From Cyanodermella asteris (Eukaryota; Ascomycota; Lecanoromycetes; Ostropales; Stictidaceae), in NCBI GenBank assembly GCA_900618795.1, contig UYJD01000009.1, forward strand, positions 565,823 through 629,822: a stretch of 64,000 bases of DNA, given 5' to 3'. The first letter of the stretch is position 1, and the number at the start of each line of letters is the position of its first letter. The position numbers and the translations under genes are program-made. Shown here one piece after another: positions 51,116 to 62,512 of this stretch. Under the pieces are notes generated by a model. That model was not told where the DNA came from. It searched no databases and worked only from the letters and a program-made list of their open reading frames with translations.

Positions 51116-51754
51116 ATGTTTTCTACAACATCCCTCACATTCACTTCCCTCCTTGCCATAACGGCCTCCGCATCTATCGTCCCCACCTCCCTCCCCTCAG
51201 CATTCCAAGGGCCCCAATCCGGTATTGGCTCTTGGTACCAAGCAAACACGCCCCGCGACTACACAAACGGCCACTCCTGGTGCGGCTACACCTATACCGA
51301 CTCAGACCCCCTCTTCGCGCCCTCACTCAAGCTCATGGGTGGCGCAACCTACTCGTCCGACCCCACCGCCTGGAAGCAGCAAACCGCCAAATACTGTGGT
51401 CTCGAAGCCAAAGTCACGGACCCGGACACTGGCAAGACGTCGTTGTTGTATATTGGTGACTCGTTTGCGCAGCCGCGGAGCGATGGTGCGATCGATATCA
51501 TGCTGGACGCTTTCAAGGGATTGAATGGGGATCCAAATCAGGATAAGAATATTGTTATTAAGCAGGCGAAGTGGGAGTTGACGGGGAATGTTAATACGAA
51601 GTACATGGCCCCGAGTGCGCAGAAGCCGAGTGGAGCTTCGGATGTGGTTGCTGCTGGGAGCACGACTGAGAACGGAGGGTCGGGAGATGGTGGGACGAAG
51701 GGGACACCAACGACCCTTGTGAAGGTGACCAAGACTAAAGCCGCGAGTTCCTAG
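51116..51754 (+). CDS. Secreted double-psi beta-barrel (RlpA/expansin-like) protein
   Basis: Intronless, 212 aa. Signal peptide MFSTTSLTFTSLLAITASAS. The domain (about 35-155) shows SGIGSWYQANTPRDYTNGHSWCGY in pieces, then LFAPSLKLMGG, AKYCGLEAKVTDPDTGK, LLYIGDSFAQPRSDGAIDI and MLDAFKGLNG. The conserved Asp in GAIDIM and the two cysteines (56 and 94) fit RlpA-like DPBB proteins of fungi. The last 45 residues are Gly/Ser/Thr-rich, a likely O-glycosylated tail, but no GPI signal follows. Such proteins are wall-associated or act as plant protease inhibitors or loosening factors; no catalytic role is proven. Confidence 0.82.
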   Translation: MFSTTSLTFTSLLAITASASIVPTSLPSAFQGPQSGIGSWYQANTPRDYTNGHSWCGYTYTDSDPLFAPSLKLMGGATYSSDPTAWKQQTAKYCGLEAKVTDPDTGKTSLLYIGDSFAQPRSDGAIDIMLDAFKGLNGDPNQDKNIVIKQAKWELTGNVNTKYMAPSAQKPSGASDVVAAGSTTENGGSGDGGTKGTPTTLVKVTKTKAASS

Positions 51755-53671
51755 GGGTTGAAATTCACAGAATAGCGACAGTATGAGAAGCTATAACGAG
51801 GCTCATCATCGTGTTGGAGCTTGCCCGTTTTTGATAGACTGACCTGCATGAAGTGTGTCGTCCTTTCACGGCTGAGCATGGAACAAGTCAGGGTGTGATG
51901 AAGCGCAGCAGGATGCATTTTCGTGCTCTCCAGACTCAATGTCAGTCTGATGTGCTCCCTCTGCCACTAGCCGCCCAAAGCTGGCTGAAAGAGGTCCATG
52001 CGAAAATGCTTGGCCCCTCTCCCACCTGAGCAAGTATGTAAGAATTACTGTGTATACCCACAAACCACTTTCTACACGCATCTGTGCGCAAAACTATCCT
52101 GGTGCCTTCTGAGGTGCCGATAAAGTTATCATAAAGTTGGCATCAAAGGCATGCAGAAAAGTGCGGACGTGACCACTTGTCCTAGCTCGCCTAGCTCCAA
52201 GCCCACAGCGACAGTCGCTTTCCCGAGCCTGCCAGAAGTAGACATACCAGAGCATCAGAGCATCAGAGCATGAGCTATTAGTCGCCTAGTGCGTGCATTG
52301 CTCGTCTTAACTGGGCCCGCCGCTGCACCCTCACCAACCAGCTTTGCCTCGGCGCGTTCAATGCTCCCAGCATCGTGCAGAGCATTTCGACTTCCTCGAG
52401 ACCTGCCATCTTCCATCTCGTCATTGATAGGGAAACTGAGCAGTAAGGTTCTGCGGCATCCGATCCTAACGTCATACAGCAATCGCTACCTCTTCGGGCT
52501 GCCCGAGCTCCTAGACTTGAGGTCTCGCAGAGCTGCGCGAGGTGTGGCGGCTAATCGTTAAAGATACTAGTGGTGGCCTCCAACTTCAATGGAGCTCAAA
52601 CGGCATTCGAGCTCCTCGAGCCGCATTCGGACTCGGAGCGGCACGCTAGATTCAAGAAGGCAACTATGGACACCGCTTGACCATCTTTGGCCTAGATCCG
52701 ATCGCCAACTTCGTGTGGTCTGCAGTGCTGAGTTTCCCGATTTGTTCACAAATTCAGCCTCGTCGACACGTCGTGATAAGTTAATCGAGCCGCAGGCGCT
52801 TAACGTTCAGACCAATGCATCCACGAGCCAATGAAAGTTTAAATGTCCAGATCTGCTGCACACCATTGAGCTCGTCGACTGCCGGAAACAGACTCTGTTG
52901 GATTCTATGGATCAGAAGCGGTTACGCCGGCAGAGCCGAGAAGAATAGTCAGGCCCCCCATCGATCAGTCACGAAACTCTGAATAACTATTCGTTCGTTC
53001 AACTTGGGCCCACCTTGATCATCACCTTATTGCTGATCGAGTGGATAGCGTCGCGTCCAGTGCAGCTCTAATGCAGGACCGAACAACGCTACCCACTTCA
53101 AAGCTGTCCCGATGCAGCGATGACGATGGAGGGAATCAAATCTCAGATCTCGGAGCGCTTCCGTCGATTGCTCGTTCTCGTGAGGATTGATCTGCACGCT
53201 TTTTTCAATCTCCGTATGGGCCGAAATGGGTATCGTCGTCGGCTGAGGATACCTGATCGCAAGTGACGGCAAAGTTTAAACCACAAATGTTTTCGTAGGT
53301 GGCGAAGACTCGGGCCTGGCGGCGATTGGAATGATTGCTTTGAGAGGTGATATTCTGCCGTGCCTTCGTCTGCATCAGATACTGGCTTGAAGCTTCTGGT
53401 GGTGATCGTGGGGGTTTCCGTTTAAGACTGAATCCAAACGTGCTGATCTTTCTGATGATCCCTTTCTTCGCGCATGTCAATGACGGCGTACACGCAAGGA
53501 AGCGAATCCATACTCCTTTCCTGATGGAATTTCGAAGATCGAGAGATCTCGCTCTACTGGCCCAGGACCTCTATAAATAAGGGACCACCGCACCGTTGAA
53601 TATCTCTCACCACATCGAACTTGCACAACTCCAACCACATCCCAGCAATTTCCAATTCAAAGACGTGCAAG
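51755..53671. promoter_or_regulatory. Intergenic; TATA box at 53572-53579 for the next gene
   Basis: 1.9 kb without a supported gene. A short tandem array CATCAGAG (three near-copies) sits near 52252-52272. TATAAATA at 53572-53579 lies about 95 bp upstream of the ATG at 53672. Confidence 0.45.
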
Positions 53672-54415
53672 ATGAAGTTCCTCATCCTCCTCCTCACCTC
53701 GACCACCGCCCTCGCCAGCTCCTTCTACCAATGTACCGGCGGCTACAACTCCGGCGTGACCTTCAACGGCATCAACAGCCCCTGCCGGGACCTCCCCTCG
53801 ACCTGGTGCTCCACGCACTGCTATGGGCCCTTCCGCACGGCCTGCACAATCTGCCAATACACGCCCGCCGGCGACCCCCCCGCCGCCGAACTCAAGAGCC
53901 TCCAGAACTGGTGCTCCTCCCAGAAGCGTGAGACGCCCAGCGGATCCACGTACGCGGGACAGCTGGAGGACTCCTATTACGAGAACATTGGCGATTGCTC
54001 CAGCTGCCTCTCCGGGTGTTCGCTGCAGAACAACAACAAGCGGGATGTGTTCGAGGCCCCGATGTCGCCGGCGCTGAACCTGCGGGATGGAATGCGCTCG
54101 AGGGGTGCACGACAGGCGCCGAACGTTACCATGCACGCCGAGTATAATGTTTTGGGATTGGAGATTGCGGGGCTGGAGTGTGAGGAAATGATGGAGTCGG
54201 GTGCGCAGCAGTTTGCGGAGGCGGTTGCGTCCAAGTATGATGGATGCGAGACGTATGATGTTGGAGCGAATGTCAACCCTGTCAGGGTACACTGCGAGAT
54301 TTTGGAGGACATTTTGGGGGCGGTGGACGATTTCGTCGAGTACTATTCTAGTCAGTGTCGGTTCTATGGTGGCAATGAGCGGATCATCTTCCTCAATGCC
54401 ATCAACAATCATTAG
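53672..54415 (+). CDS. Secreted two-domain cysteine-rich protein with dibasic sites
   Basis: Intronless, 247 aa from the ATG at 53672; a TTG-started extension upstream lacks a signal peptide. Signal peptide MKFLILLLTSTTALA. The N-terminal domain (about 18-117) carries ten cysteines at 21, 38, 46, 50, 58, 61, 81, 109, 112 and 116, including WCSTHC, ACTIC and CSSCLSGC. A linker follows with KR (123-124) and RSRGAR (142-147). The C-terminal domain (about 150-247) has four cysteines (170, 192, 208, 229) and acidic helices (LECEEMMESGAQQF, DILGAVDDFVEYY). KR at 85-86 and 123-124 are possible Kex2 sites, so the two parts could be separated in the Golgi. No family is recognised. Confidence 0.75.
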   Translation: MKFLILLLTSTTALASSFYQCTGGYNSGVTFNGINSPCRDLPSTWCSTHCYGPFRTACTICQYTPAGDPPAAELKSLQNWCSSQKRETPSGSTYAGQLEDSYYENIGDCSSCLSGCSLQNNNKRDVFEAPMSPALNLRDGMRSRGARQAPNVTMHAEYNVLGLEIAGLECEEMMESGAQQFAEAVASKYDGCETYDVGANVNPVRVHCEILEDILGAVDDFVEYYSSQCRFYGGNERIIFLNAINNH

Positions 54416-56929
54416 TCACTGGGTGCGCGATGATCCCAGAGACTCTGGCCAAGAGGTCTGTCCATATTCAATGCAGAAATGCATAGATCAGACGGCTGAC
54501 TGATCAAATTGATAACGGTACTTAGCTTGATCTTGTAATTGTGTTCCATTCATCATTGTTTCGTGTCCGCGCCGCCGTTTTTGAGAAGACATGGCGTTTC
54601 AGGTTCACGTTTTGACAGCCAGCAAAAGCTGCGATCGGTGTACTGGCATTTAGGAGATGAGTACCAGCCTGACCACAAGAGCCTTGAGGACTTGACGATT
54701 GTGCTTCGAAAGATTCGGCAGCCTCCCGTCAGTGGTGCTTGGCGTTTGATATGAAAAGTGATGTGATGGAGTTGTCAAGGAGCATTCCACCAAATAGAGT
54801 GACGTTCCACGAAACCAAATCCTCCAAGGGACCATTTGTCTCCTTTTGAAACAAAGGGAGCGATTTCAAATCCCATGACTCAGATCTACCAGGTCTGGTG
54901 TCGATCACTTACCATCGCATCAAGATAGAGGATGAAGGGTATGTTAAGCTGGTGGATGCTGTCCAGTGATTGCACGAAGACACCAACATGCCGAATTTGT
55001 CAGTGTTTCGAATCAACGAGACCCGAATCGAAGGATGTGATATTTGCGAATTATATTACTTTCCAGATTCGGTGTCTCAGTGTCTCTTTGGAAATGGTGT
55101 CGGTAGCCGCTTTGACCAACCTCTTGCAGGATGCATGCGCGTGGGACGGGTACAACCGTTACGGGCGCCGGAAGAGACACAAATCATAATGGTCTGTGAT
55201 TATTCTTTGACGGTTCGGAGCTGTCAAACAAAACATGTCTGACTACCCCATGGTGCTCAGGTATGTCTGAGCAGTAATGCGGTGGACCGCCATGCTGCAC
55301 GGAATCTCGAACGTCAAGTCATCTATATCGTCGAGAGCATAATCATGCCAAGGTTGTATGCTTCGGTAAGCTCACCTCTAATATTGTTCGCAAGCTCGCA
55401 ATCTCACTTTTCTCGACTGGGTTGTGTGCTGCCGTAGTGGTGAAGTATGTTCTGGCAGAGATATAGCAGAGAGTCGTGATTGGTTCGCCCCCAATGAGGC
55501 GTATTGACGCGTCTGCAATCTTTGCTCGAGCGCGCTGTCAACCGATACAATTTATCAGGCCGCACAGCTACACCGCGCAGCACTGATGAACCCGTGATCA
55601 CAACGTGAGACTGCGTTGAAGCGCCACAGCTATTTAGTCCAACGGCGTACTTGCAGCGATCATGACAGAGCATGGGTGTTTCAAGGCGCGAACCTGGGAC
55701 ACCCCTGTCTAGTTTGGACCTTTTTCAAGGAAAGCCTTATGTCGCCATGCATTACTTGCCGGAGTCCCAGGGTCAGAGATTCCTGTGTTTCGGCCGATAG
55801 AGAAAAGGGGCAGAGCTCCCGTTTCGAGCTGATGTTTGGCAGCTTGGGTCCTGTACAGCCTCCTGGAGAGCTGGTGTTTCACCGCACTGTCGTTTTGGTC
55901 TCCGGTCCATGCTCGGCATGGAGCAGCTCGCCTAGAACTGTTCCAATCAAGAGCGATGACGGATTGCGCTTCCAGCGCCCCGGGTCGGATTCCATCAGCA
56001 GCGGAGCAATTGCTCAAGCTTCCAAAATGCGGAAGGGCCGCACAACGTGGGCCGGCAGGGTGCTTAACTGGATGCAGGCTGGAAGGAACCTATCTTAGGC
56101 ATCGATTAGTATCTAAACCGTCGTAGAGTTTGATTGCAGCTGACGCTACGTGCATGTTGTAGGCCTTCCGGCCGTAAAACAGGCCTCGATTGGCAGATAG
56201 GCATGTCTTTAATTTGCGAAGGTACCGCTGTACCAGGGCAGGGCTGAAGCGGGCGAGCCTGATCGGTGCCGAAGACAGCAGAAGGAAGAGGTGGTGATGA
56301 GCCGGCATGATCTGTTCCTTCAGCTCGGGAGATGAACCTGTAGTGGTTCGTCTGGAGGATGCGAAGCAAGCTGTTTCAATTATAGGCACGTAGAGAAGAA
56401 AGCGTTTTGCGGCCGCGCGCAGGCGAGTTGGTTTCTTTGATGTGCTTGGTGAGCTGCACTACGTAGCCACACCTCCCTCTTCACCACCATCCACTGCTCC
56501 ATTCTCCTCCTCACTGCATTGCATCGTCTCGACGCATCTCTGTCCTGGTCTGCATCTTGTGCCACCCAGAGTGCTTGCGGGGAAGTCGCATCCACAGCAA
56601 AGCCGCCGTCATCAGCGGCAGCATCATTGGTTCCCGGAACTCTCTTCTAGACCTCGACTTTTCTCCGGTACCGACAACAGCAGCTGGTCGTGAGCTCCCG
56701 GCACCCCACAAACCCTGCCCTTGACCTTGTCGCCAACGTCTTTGCTTCCAGTCACGCTCATTCGTGCTTTCTCACGGCCTCAGCATGGCCCTACGGACAC
56801 GACTGAACGGTCGCTACTGTAGACGATGAGGCTGTGGTGGGCCAACCACTGAGAGCCGCGCTATACGAGTCACCGCACGATTGACAGCACTCACGAAGGT
56901 GGATAGCATCCTCAATCACGACCAACGTC
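54416..56929. other. Intergenic, no gene supported
   Basis: 2.5 kb. Short frames only. The region 56450-56750 is CT-rich and probably part of the leader of the gene at 56930. Confidence 0.45.
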
Positions 56930-59047
56930 ATGCCTCTGCCGTTCAGTCTGCCTCAACGGCCTTCTCTCCCTTCAATCGCTGCCTGGAGCACCAGTCCAAA
57001 GCCCGATGATAAAGATGTTACGACCCCAACTCCTCAGTCTGCACCACCGCGAACCTCAATCTCCTCATCTAATACCTCGAACTCGATCACCAAACGCCTT
57101 TCGTCCCGATCGATCCGCCATACCTCGTTGGTAGTCTCGAGACCAACCACCCCCGCCAGAGCGTCTCCCCTTTCGGCAACCTTCGGTCTACCAGTCGAAG
57201 AAGATGATGACCCCTTCGGTGTACGCGCCCTCGAGCAGGCTGGATTGATGATCAAAGAGGCTGGCACAAAGGAAAATCATCGGCCAGGAAGCGATGCTTT
57301 CCAATACAGGCCAAGCCCGAACAGTCCAATTTGGCGGTCGAGCATGGCAAGTGCGATTAGCAAGAACAGCCGACCTAGTCTGGACGGCAGAGCCAGCGTC
57401 ATGACTGGTCGGCCCAGTCTCGCTCACAGCAGACAAAGCAGCGTAAGCGAGATTGGCACACAGACCGACCTTGACGGGCTAGACGGAGGTAGTTTACGGG
57501 GAATGAGCCCAGTCAGGGAAGCGAGTCGATCCAGCCGGACCAGCCCTGACGACGTCAGAAAGCCCAGTCCAAAGAGAAGGAGCAGGTTTGGAGCTTCGGG
57601 CGACAGGCCTCCGCCTTTGAAATTGCAACAGACCTTCGGCGACAGACGGAAGAACGAAGACCCCAGCCCACGATCGCGTTTGAGCGCAGTTCAGGAGAAA
57701 GTTCGCGAGATTGAGATGGAGCAACAGGCTCGGGAAGCGAAAGCTAATGAAATGGATAAGAATGACACGAAGGTGGAGGAAAGCGATTTGGATCGATTGG
57801 CTCGCGAAATTAGGGAGATGGCTCATGAGCACGAGGAGCAAGAGCGGCGAAGCGAAGAAGAATCACGGAAGAGCGAAGAGTCTCCAAAACTCACCGGGCT
57901 CACAAACACTGAGGATTCGACTGACGAGCCGGCTGCGATCGATGACGATGTGCCTGGCAATACAGCGAAGCGCTCTTCAAAGGTCGTGAACAGAGAATCG
58001 AAGCGAAAGTCAGAACGGATTTCGACCGTTGTGCCAGAGATAAAAACGCCAACCGCGACTGCACAGGAGAAAGTTGACGAGGAAGATGAAGAGGTGGAAG
58101 ACGACGAAGATAGCGAAGATGGCGACGAAGGTTACGACTCGTTCGACGACGAGGAAGAACCGGTGATAATTGAAGAAGTTGTTCATGCGGCTGCGCCAGT
58201 CAACTTCCGACCTCGAAATCTCGGCGTGCAAAGCCTCCAGGCTAGAGCACAGGTGGTTTCTATTCACATGCCACCTCCGCCTGCCATACCCTCTCGCAAC
58301 CCTCGACGGGCGCGTAACTCTGAGATCCCCAACGGTGGAAGCCCTACCCCTGTCTCTCCGGGGCTTGCGGAGGATGCGACCGCGAGGTCGACACGAGATT
58401 CTGCAACACCCGACCCGACCGCAACATCGTCCAAGCCCGCTTCTCTTCACTCTATTCCAGACAACGATTCAAGCAGCAGCTATTCACTTGGGAATGAGCG
58501 CGATAGCTTCGCAGAAGCAAACAACGACGTGATGAGCCAGACCAGCAATGGCAGTGTAGACACGACACCGACCAAGGCCAAAGTGACTGATGCAGACTTT
58601 GTCAGCATTGACCAGCACCTGAACGATGACTTGGATCACAATGGCGAGAAAAGCGTTGCTCCGACTCCTGCCACAGTTTCCAAATCGGCATCGAGCTCGG
58701 CAAAGACCTCGCCGACACTGTCCGACAAAGAAGACAAGGTTCCACCACCACAACAGGTTGTCGAGGCACGGGAAAAGAAGCTAGATGCACCTGCCATTCC
58801 TGAAAGACGACGACCATTTTCATTCGAAGTAGCGGCCGGTGAGGAGACTCTAAGTTCGCCATCGATAGAACGCTCCCTCAAACAGAGCGAGAAGCAAACA
58901 ATCCCGGAAGAGGAGGAGGATGAGAAGGAGAGGATAAAGGAGAACCACAGGAGAGACGTGACTGGACAAAGATCAAGCATTCAGCCCATCGTCATCCCCG
59001 ACCTCCCCGAAGACGACCACAGCGAATACGAAGAGGACTTTTCCTGA
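56930..59047 (+). CDS. Large disordered protein with acidic coiled-coil region
   Basis: Intronless, 705 aa. It starts MPLPFSLPQRPSLPSIAAW and is mainly low complexity: Ser/Pro/Arg-rich (1-240), a charged helix likely to form a coiled coil (SAVQEKVREIEMEQQARE, DRLAREIREMAHEHEEQ), an acidic block (DEEDEEVEDDEDSEDGDEG), then a Pro/Ser/Thr-rich part with MPPPPAIPSRNPRR and many SP/TP sites, ending DLPEDDHSEYEEDFS. It looks like a phosphoregulated scaffold or cytoskeletal/cortical adaptor. No domain is recognised, so no function is proposed. Strong codon regularity over more than 2 kb supports that it is a real gene. Confidence 0.78.
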   Translation: MPLPFSLPQRPSLPSIAAWSTSPKPDDKDVTTPTPQSAPPRTSISSSNTSNSITKRLSSRSIRHTSLVVSRPTTPARASPLSATFGLPVEEDDDPFGVRALEQAGLMIKEAGTKENHRPGSDAFQYRPSPNSPIWRSSMASAISKNSRPSLDGRASVMTGRPSLAHSRQSSVSEIGTQTDLDGLDGGSLRGMSPVREASRSSRTSPDDVRKPSPKRRSRFGASGDRPPPLKLQQTFGDRRKNEDPSPRSRLSAVQEKVREIEMEQQAREAKANEMDKNDTKVEESDLDRLAREIREMAHEHEEQERRSEEESRKSEESPKLTGLTNTEDSTDEPAAIDDDVPGNTAKRSSKVVNRESKRKSERISTVVPEIKTPTATAQEKVDEEDEEVEDDEDSEDGDEGYDSFDDEEEPVIIEEVVHAAAPVNFRPRNLGVQSLQARAQVVSIHMPPPPAIPSRNPRRARNSEIPNGGSPTPVSPGLAEDATARSTRDSATPDPTATSSKPASLHSIPDNDSSSSYSLGNERDSFAEANNDVMSQTSNGSVDTTPTKAKVTDADFVSIDQHLNDDLDHNGEKSVAPTPATVSKSASSSAKTSPTLSDKEDKVPPPQQVVEAREKKLDAPAIPERRRPFSFEVAAGEETLSSPSIERSLKQSEKQTIPEEEEDEKERIKENHRRDVTGQRSSIQPIVIPDLPEDDHSEYEEDFS

Positions 59048-60153
59048 GCACGCAACTGAACACAAACACCAAAACGATACCCACCAATTTTCCCAATAGA
59101 CTCGCTGCTTCGCTTTGACAGCAGATTTGACAGCGAACAGGAACAGCATTGACGACAACATATTTCATTATTACCATCGACTACATCTTTCTTTCTGTGC
59201 ATACGAATCTGGGGGCTTTTTGGGGTTATGAAATTAGCGACAGGAGTTATGTTTTCATCTTCGAATGCCTTTCGCTTTTGGGAACAGATCTTGAATTGGT
59301 CACAAGTTCGGGACCAGAATCGGTTCATGCATGCTATGTTTTGACGTTGGCAGGCGCATTTGAGACCTGCATTGCATCGAGGATGGGCGAGAAGGCAAAG
59401 TCTGCCCTCTAATCGTTGTCACGAAATTAAATTTGAATCTTTTTGAAATTGTGCAACGCAAATGTGCTGACCAATGTGTTTTGTGCCCATCCGATTGAGG
59501 CTATAGATGTGGGCGACCTGAAGCGTTATCCTTGCTTGATGGATCTCCCGCTTTGGGCAACTCACGTACGCGGAGATGTGACGTCGAAGCGAGCAGATGC
59601 TTGTACCTTTTTCATAGCGATGTCGTCGGATACCGGGGTGGGAAGAACAAGAAGCGTTCGGCCGAGGGTGGAGCGTAAGGTAAGTGAGCTCGGAGAATGA
59701 GCGGGAATCCCGCCAGTTGAACAAACCTCCGAAGAGGGTCTTGTTCGCACATTGGTAAATGGCAGTGCACGCCAATACGGATATTGTTTTGCTGTCTGAA
59801 CTTGATCTTCAGCTTCTCATGATTTTCGAACTTCCAGGTTCACTGTCTGGACGCTTCAGACTGCCTGAACTTGCTGGTCTTCTTTCTTCATACCCACGAG
59901 TCACAGAAGAATGGCGCGGATTATCGAACAGACGGCACGCAAGGTGCTTTCTGCTCATTTGACGTAAGATCACCACCCTTGCGTCCTTGAACGTTATCCC
60001 TTCCAAAGTATACAAAGCTGCCGCCGCGTTGTTGCGAGGCACGGTGTGTCTGTCAACTTGAAACACGATGAAATTGACGACAGGCTCGCGCCGCTGGCTT
60101 CTCGGCCTTTTGTGAAGAGACTGAATGCAAAACACACCGAATTCCATATCCGA
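59048..60153. other. Intergenic, no gene supported
   Basis: 1.1 kb. A 5' exon of the RraA-like gene may hide in its last few hundred bases but cannot be identified. Confidence 0.4.
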
Positions 60154-60911
60154 CTGACCTTCCTTCACAGCTGCCCGATCTCCGACGCCCTCCTAAATTT
60201 AGGCCAAACCCCTCGGCGGCCTCCTCCCCTCGCTGCGTCTGCACTCCCCAAACCCTCTGACCAGCAGCCCAAAGCGCATTGCCGGGCCCGCCTACACCGT
60301 CCGCTTCATAAGCAAAACCCAGATCAACGCTCCCACGCCTTCCTTGCACTATGTCGACAGCGTCCCCGCGGGGAGCGTTTTCTTCGTGTCCAGTCCACCC
60401 AAGATCCCGCATGCGGTCTGGGGCGGATTGATGACCCACCGGGCAAAGCACCTGGGCGCGTTGGGAACGGTGGTAGATGGCAATTTCCGGGATCTGGATG
60501 AGCAGTGGGAGGTGGGATGGCCGATTTGGGCGAGGGGGGTCAGTATTACCAGTTACTATGAGGTTGCGAGGGTTAGCGAGGTGAGTTTCGGCCCTGGACC
60601 CCCTTTTCCGAACTGAGGTGGAAGCTGGCGTTCTTCGACGAGATTTGAGGGCGATTCTGGTGCTGATGGAGGGTCGGTCCGTGCAGGTCAATGTCCCGGT
60701 TCGGTTGCACGATGATTCTATCGATTCGGTCGTCAACCCGGGTGACTGGTTGGTGGGAGATCTGAACGGTGTGGTTTGTGTTCCGAAGGGTATGGTGGCG
60801 GAGCTGGTGAAGATGTTGCCAAAGATGGAGGACGTTGAGGCTAGGATTGAGGTCGATATTGGGCAGGGTCTTAAGTTTGCTGAGTCGAGTACGAAGCACC
60901 GTGCTGTTTGA
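60154..60911 (+). pseudogene. RraA-like (HMG aldolase family) gene with apparent frameshift
   Basis: The family start LTFLHSCPISDALLNLG reads in one frame up to about 60205. From about 60206 the family continues in another frame: LGGLLPSLRLHSP, SPKRIAGPAYTVRF, SLHYVDSVPAGSVFFV, VWGGLMTHRAKHLGALG and TVVDGNFRDLDE, whose R-D pair marks the active site. A 106-nt intron (60581-60686, GTGAGT..GCAG) leads to the last exon 60687-60911: VNVPVRLHDDS, NPGDWLVGDLNGVVCVPKG. No GT donor exists between the two frames, so splicing cannot join them and a one-base change is implied. The first exon is not found; CTTCCTTCACAG at 60159-60170 could be its acceptor. Members cleave 4-hydroxy-4-methyl-2-oxoglutarate or oxaloacetate. 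A sequencing error remains possible. Confidence 0.75.
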
Positions 60912-61340
60912 ACTGAAGGGGCGCTTAGACCTAGCCTGCTGGCTCTGGACCGGATATTCTTTTCATATCAGAATGCTTCTATTACACCACGACAGCAACC
61001 GAGTGTCCGGGGATGGAGCAAATCAGTGATGTTCCAACATGTGCTCCTTTTTAGCCTGTTGGCCCGATCTACCACTGTTCATGATGGATTCAAATGTCAC
61101 ATTTTATTCGTTGCAGTACACAGCAAGAAACTAAGACTGAAAGTGCCAGGCTTTCGTTGCAGCTGCACCGATCGATTCCTCGCATCTCCATGGCATCTCA
61201 GGAGGAGGTTCGGCGAAGTTGCAGTGGGGAGGTCGAGAGGGAGCACTCGACTTAGAGTTCGGACTATCCGGTCGGTCAAGTTCCGGGAGGCTCACGACGG
61301 GTCCGAGGACTGCGGTGCCATTCAACCTACCTACATACTA
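60912..61340. other. Intergenic, no gene supported
   Basis: About 430 bp before the second inverted-repeat element. No gene is visible. Confidence 0.4.
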
Positions 61341-62101
61341 GCCGGAAAGTCCCCATCCGCGGCTTATATAAGCANNNNNNNNNNNNNNNNNNNNNNNNNN
61401 NNNNNNNNNNNNNNNNNNNNNNNNNNNNNNNNNNNNNNNNNNNNNNNNNNNNNNNNNNNNNNNNNNNNNNNNNNNNNNNNNNNNNNNNNNNNNNNNNNNN
61501 NNNNNNNNNNNNNNNNNNNNNNNNNNNNNNNNNNNNNNNNNNNNNNNNNNNNNNNNNNNNNNNNNNNNNNNNNNNNNNNNNNNNNNNNNNNNNNNNNNNN
61601 NNNNNNNNNNNNNNNNNNNNNNNNNNNNNNNNNNNNNNNNNNNNNNNNNNNNNNNNNNNNNNNNNNNNNNNNNNNNNNNNNNNNNNNNNNNNNNNNNNNN
61701 NNNNNNNNNNNNNNNNNNNNNNNNNNNNNNNNNNNNNNNNNNNNNNNNNNNNNNNNNNNNNNNNNNNNNNNNNNNNNNNNNNNNNNNNNNNNNNNNNNNN
61801 NNNNNNNNNNNNNNNNNNNNNNNNNNNNNNNNNNNNNNNNNNNNNNNNNNNNNNNNNNNNNNNNNNNNNNNNNNNNNNNNNNNNNNGGTCATTACCAAGC
61901 AAATTGACTAAGTCAATGCGTAGGCGTTTGGAAGCGGTCTAAGTCGCGCATGGTAGAAACACTAAATACTAATATAATGTCATCAATTCTCTATCTAATG
62001 CTAGTAATTACAGCCTGTAGCGACCAAAATTGCGTGCGTGGTGGTGCTTACAAGTTGGTGGGTAGTTATGAACATATGCCGCGGATGGGGACTTTCCGGC
62101 G
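61341..62101. mobile_element. Second inverted-repeat element spanning an assembly gap
   Basis: GCCGGAAAGTCCCCATCCGC at 61341-61360, continuing to 61367, recurs inverted at 62075-62101 with 26 of 27 positions identical. Between the arms lie 512 unknown bases (61375-61886) and about 190 bases of AT-rich sequence. The outer flanks also share TACAT (61332-61336 and, inverted, 62105-62109). This is the layout of a short terminal-inverted-repeat DNA transposon or MITE. No transposase fragment is visible in the sequenced part. The repeat differs from that of the element at 30831-31459. Confidence 0.6.
61375..61886. other. Assembly gap (512 N)
   Basis: A run of N inside the second inverted-repeat element. 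Confidence 0.99.
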
Positions 62102-62512
62102 GCCATGTACAATGTTGATTATGGGCAATTTTTTGCGGATGCAGAAACATGTAGAGGTAGAATTGTGTACAACGTCACTTTTCAAAAAGGTCTTCAATGG
62201 TATGTGAGGTAGGTAGCATCTACGAACATGCGCAGATGGTTAACACATGGATCAGAGCGACTTGTTTCTGTCAACTCACTTTGGTGCCTCACGTGACAGA
62301 AGGCACCTTTTGAGTTCCTCCCGATATCCTTCCGTGCGTGCTCTTGGACACGACTACAAACAAAGAAAACTCGTCACGGGCAGTGAGACACTAACTGTAT
62401 TGGCTAACTTGCAAAATCCACCAGAGCTCTCGTCGGTGTTTCACTAGTCTCTCAATATCGCTTGTGCTTGCCCAGGCACTTGCACGTCTGTAAACATATC
62501 CTCGACCTAGTT
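62102..62512. other. Intergenic, no gene supported
   Basis: 411 bp between the inverted-repeat element and the SDR stop, with no coding signal. Confidence 0.4.

Noticed and set aside
60053-60736. 227-codon minus-strand frame over the RraA-like gene
   Set aside because: Antisense to clear family motifs; Arg/Gly-rich shadow.
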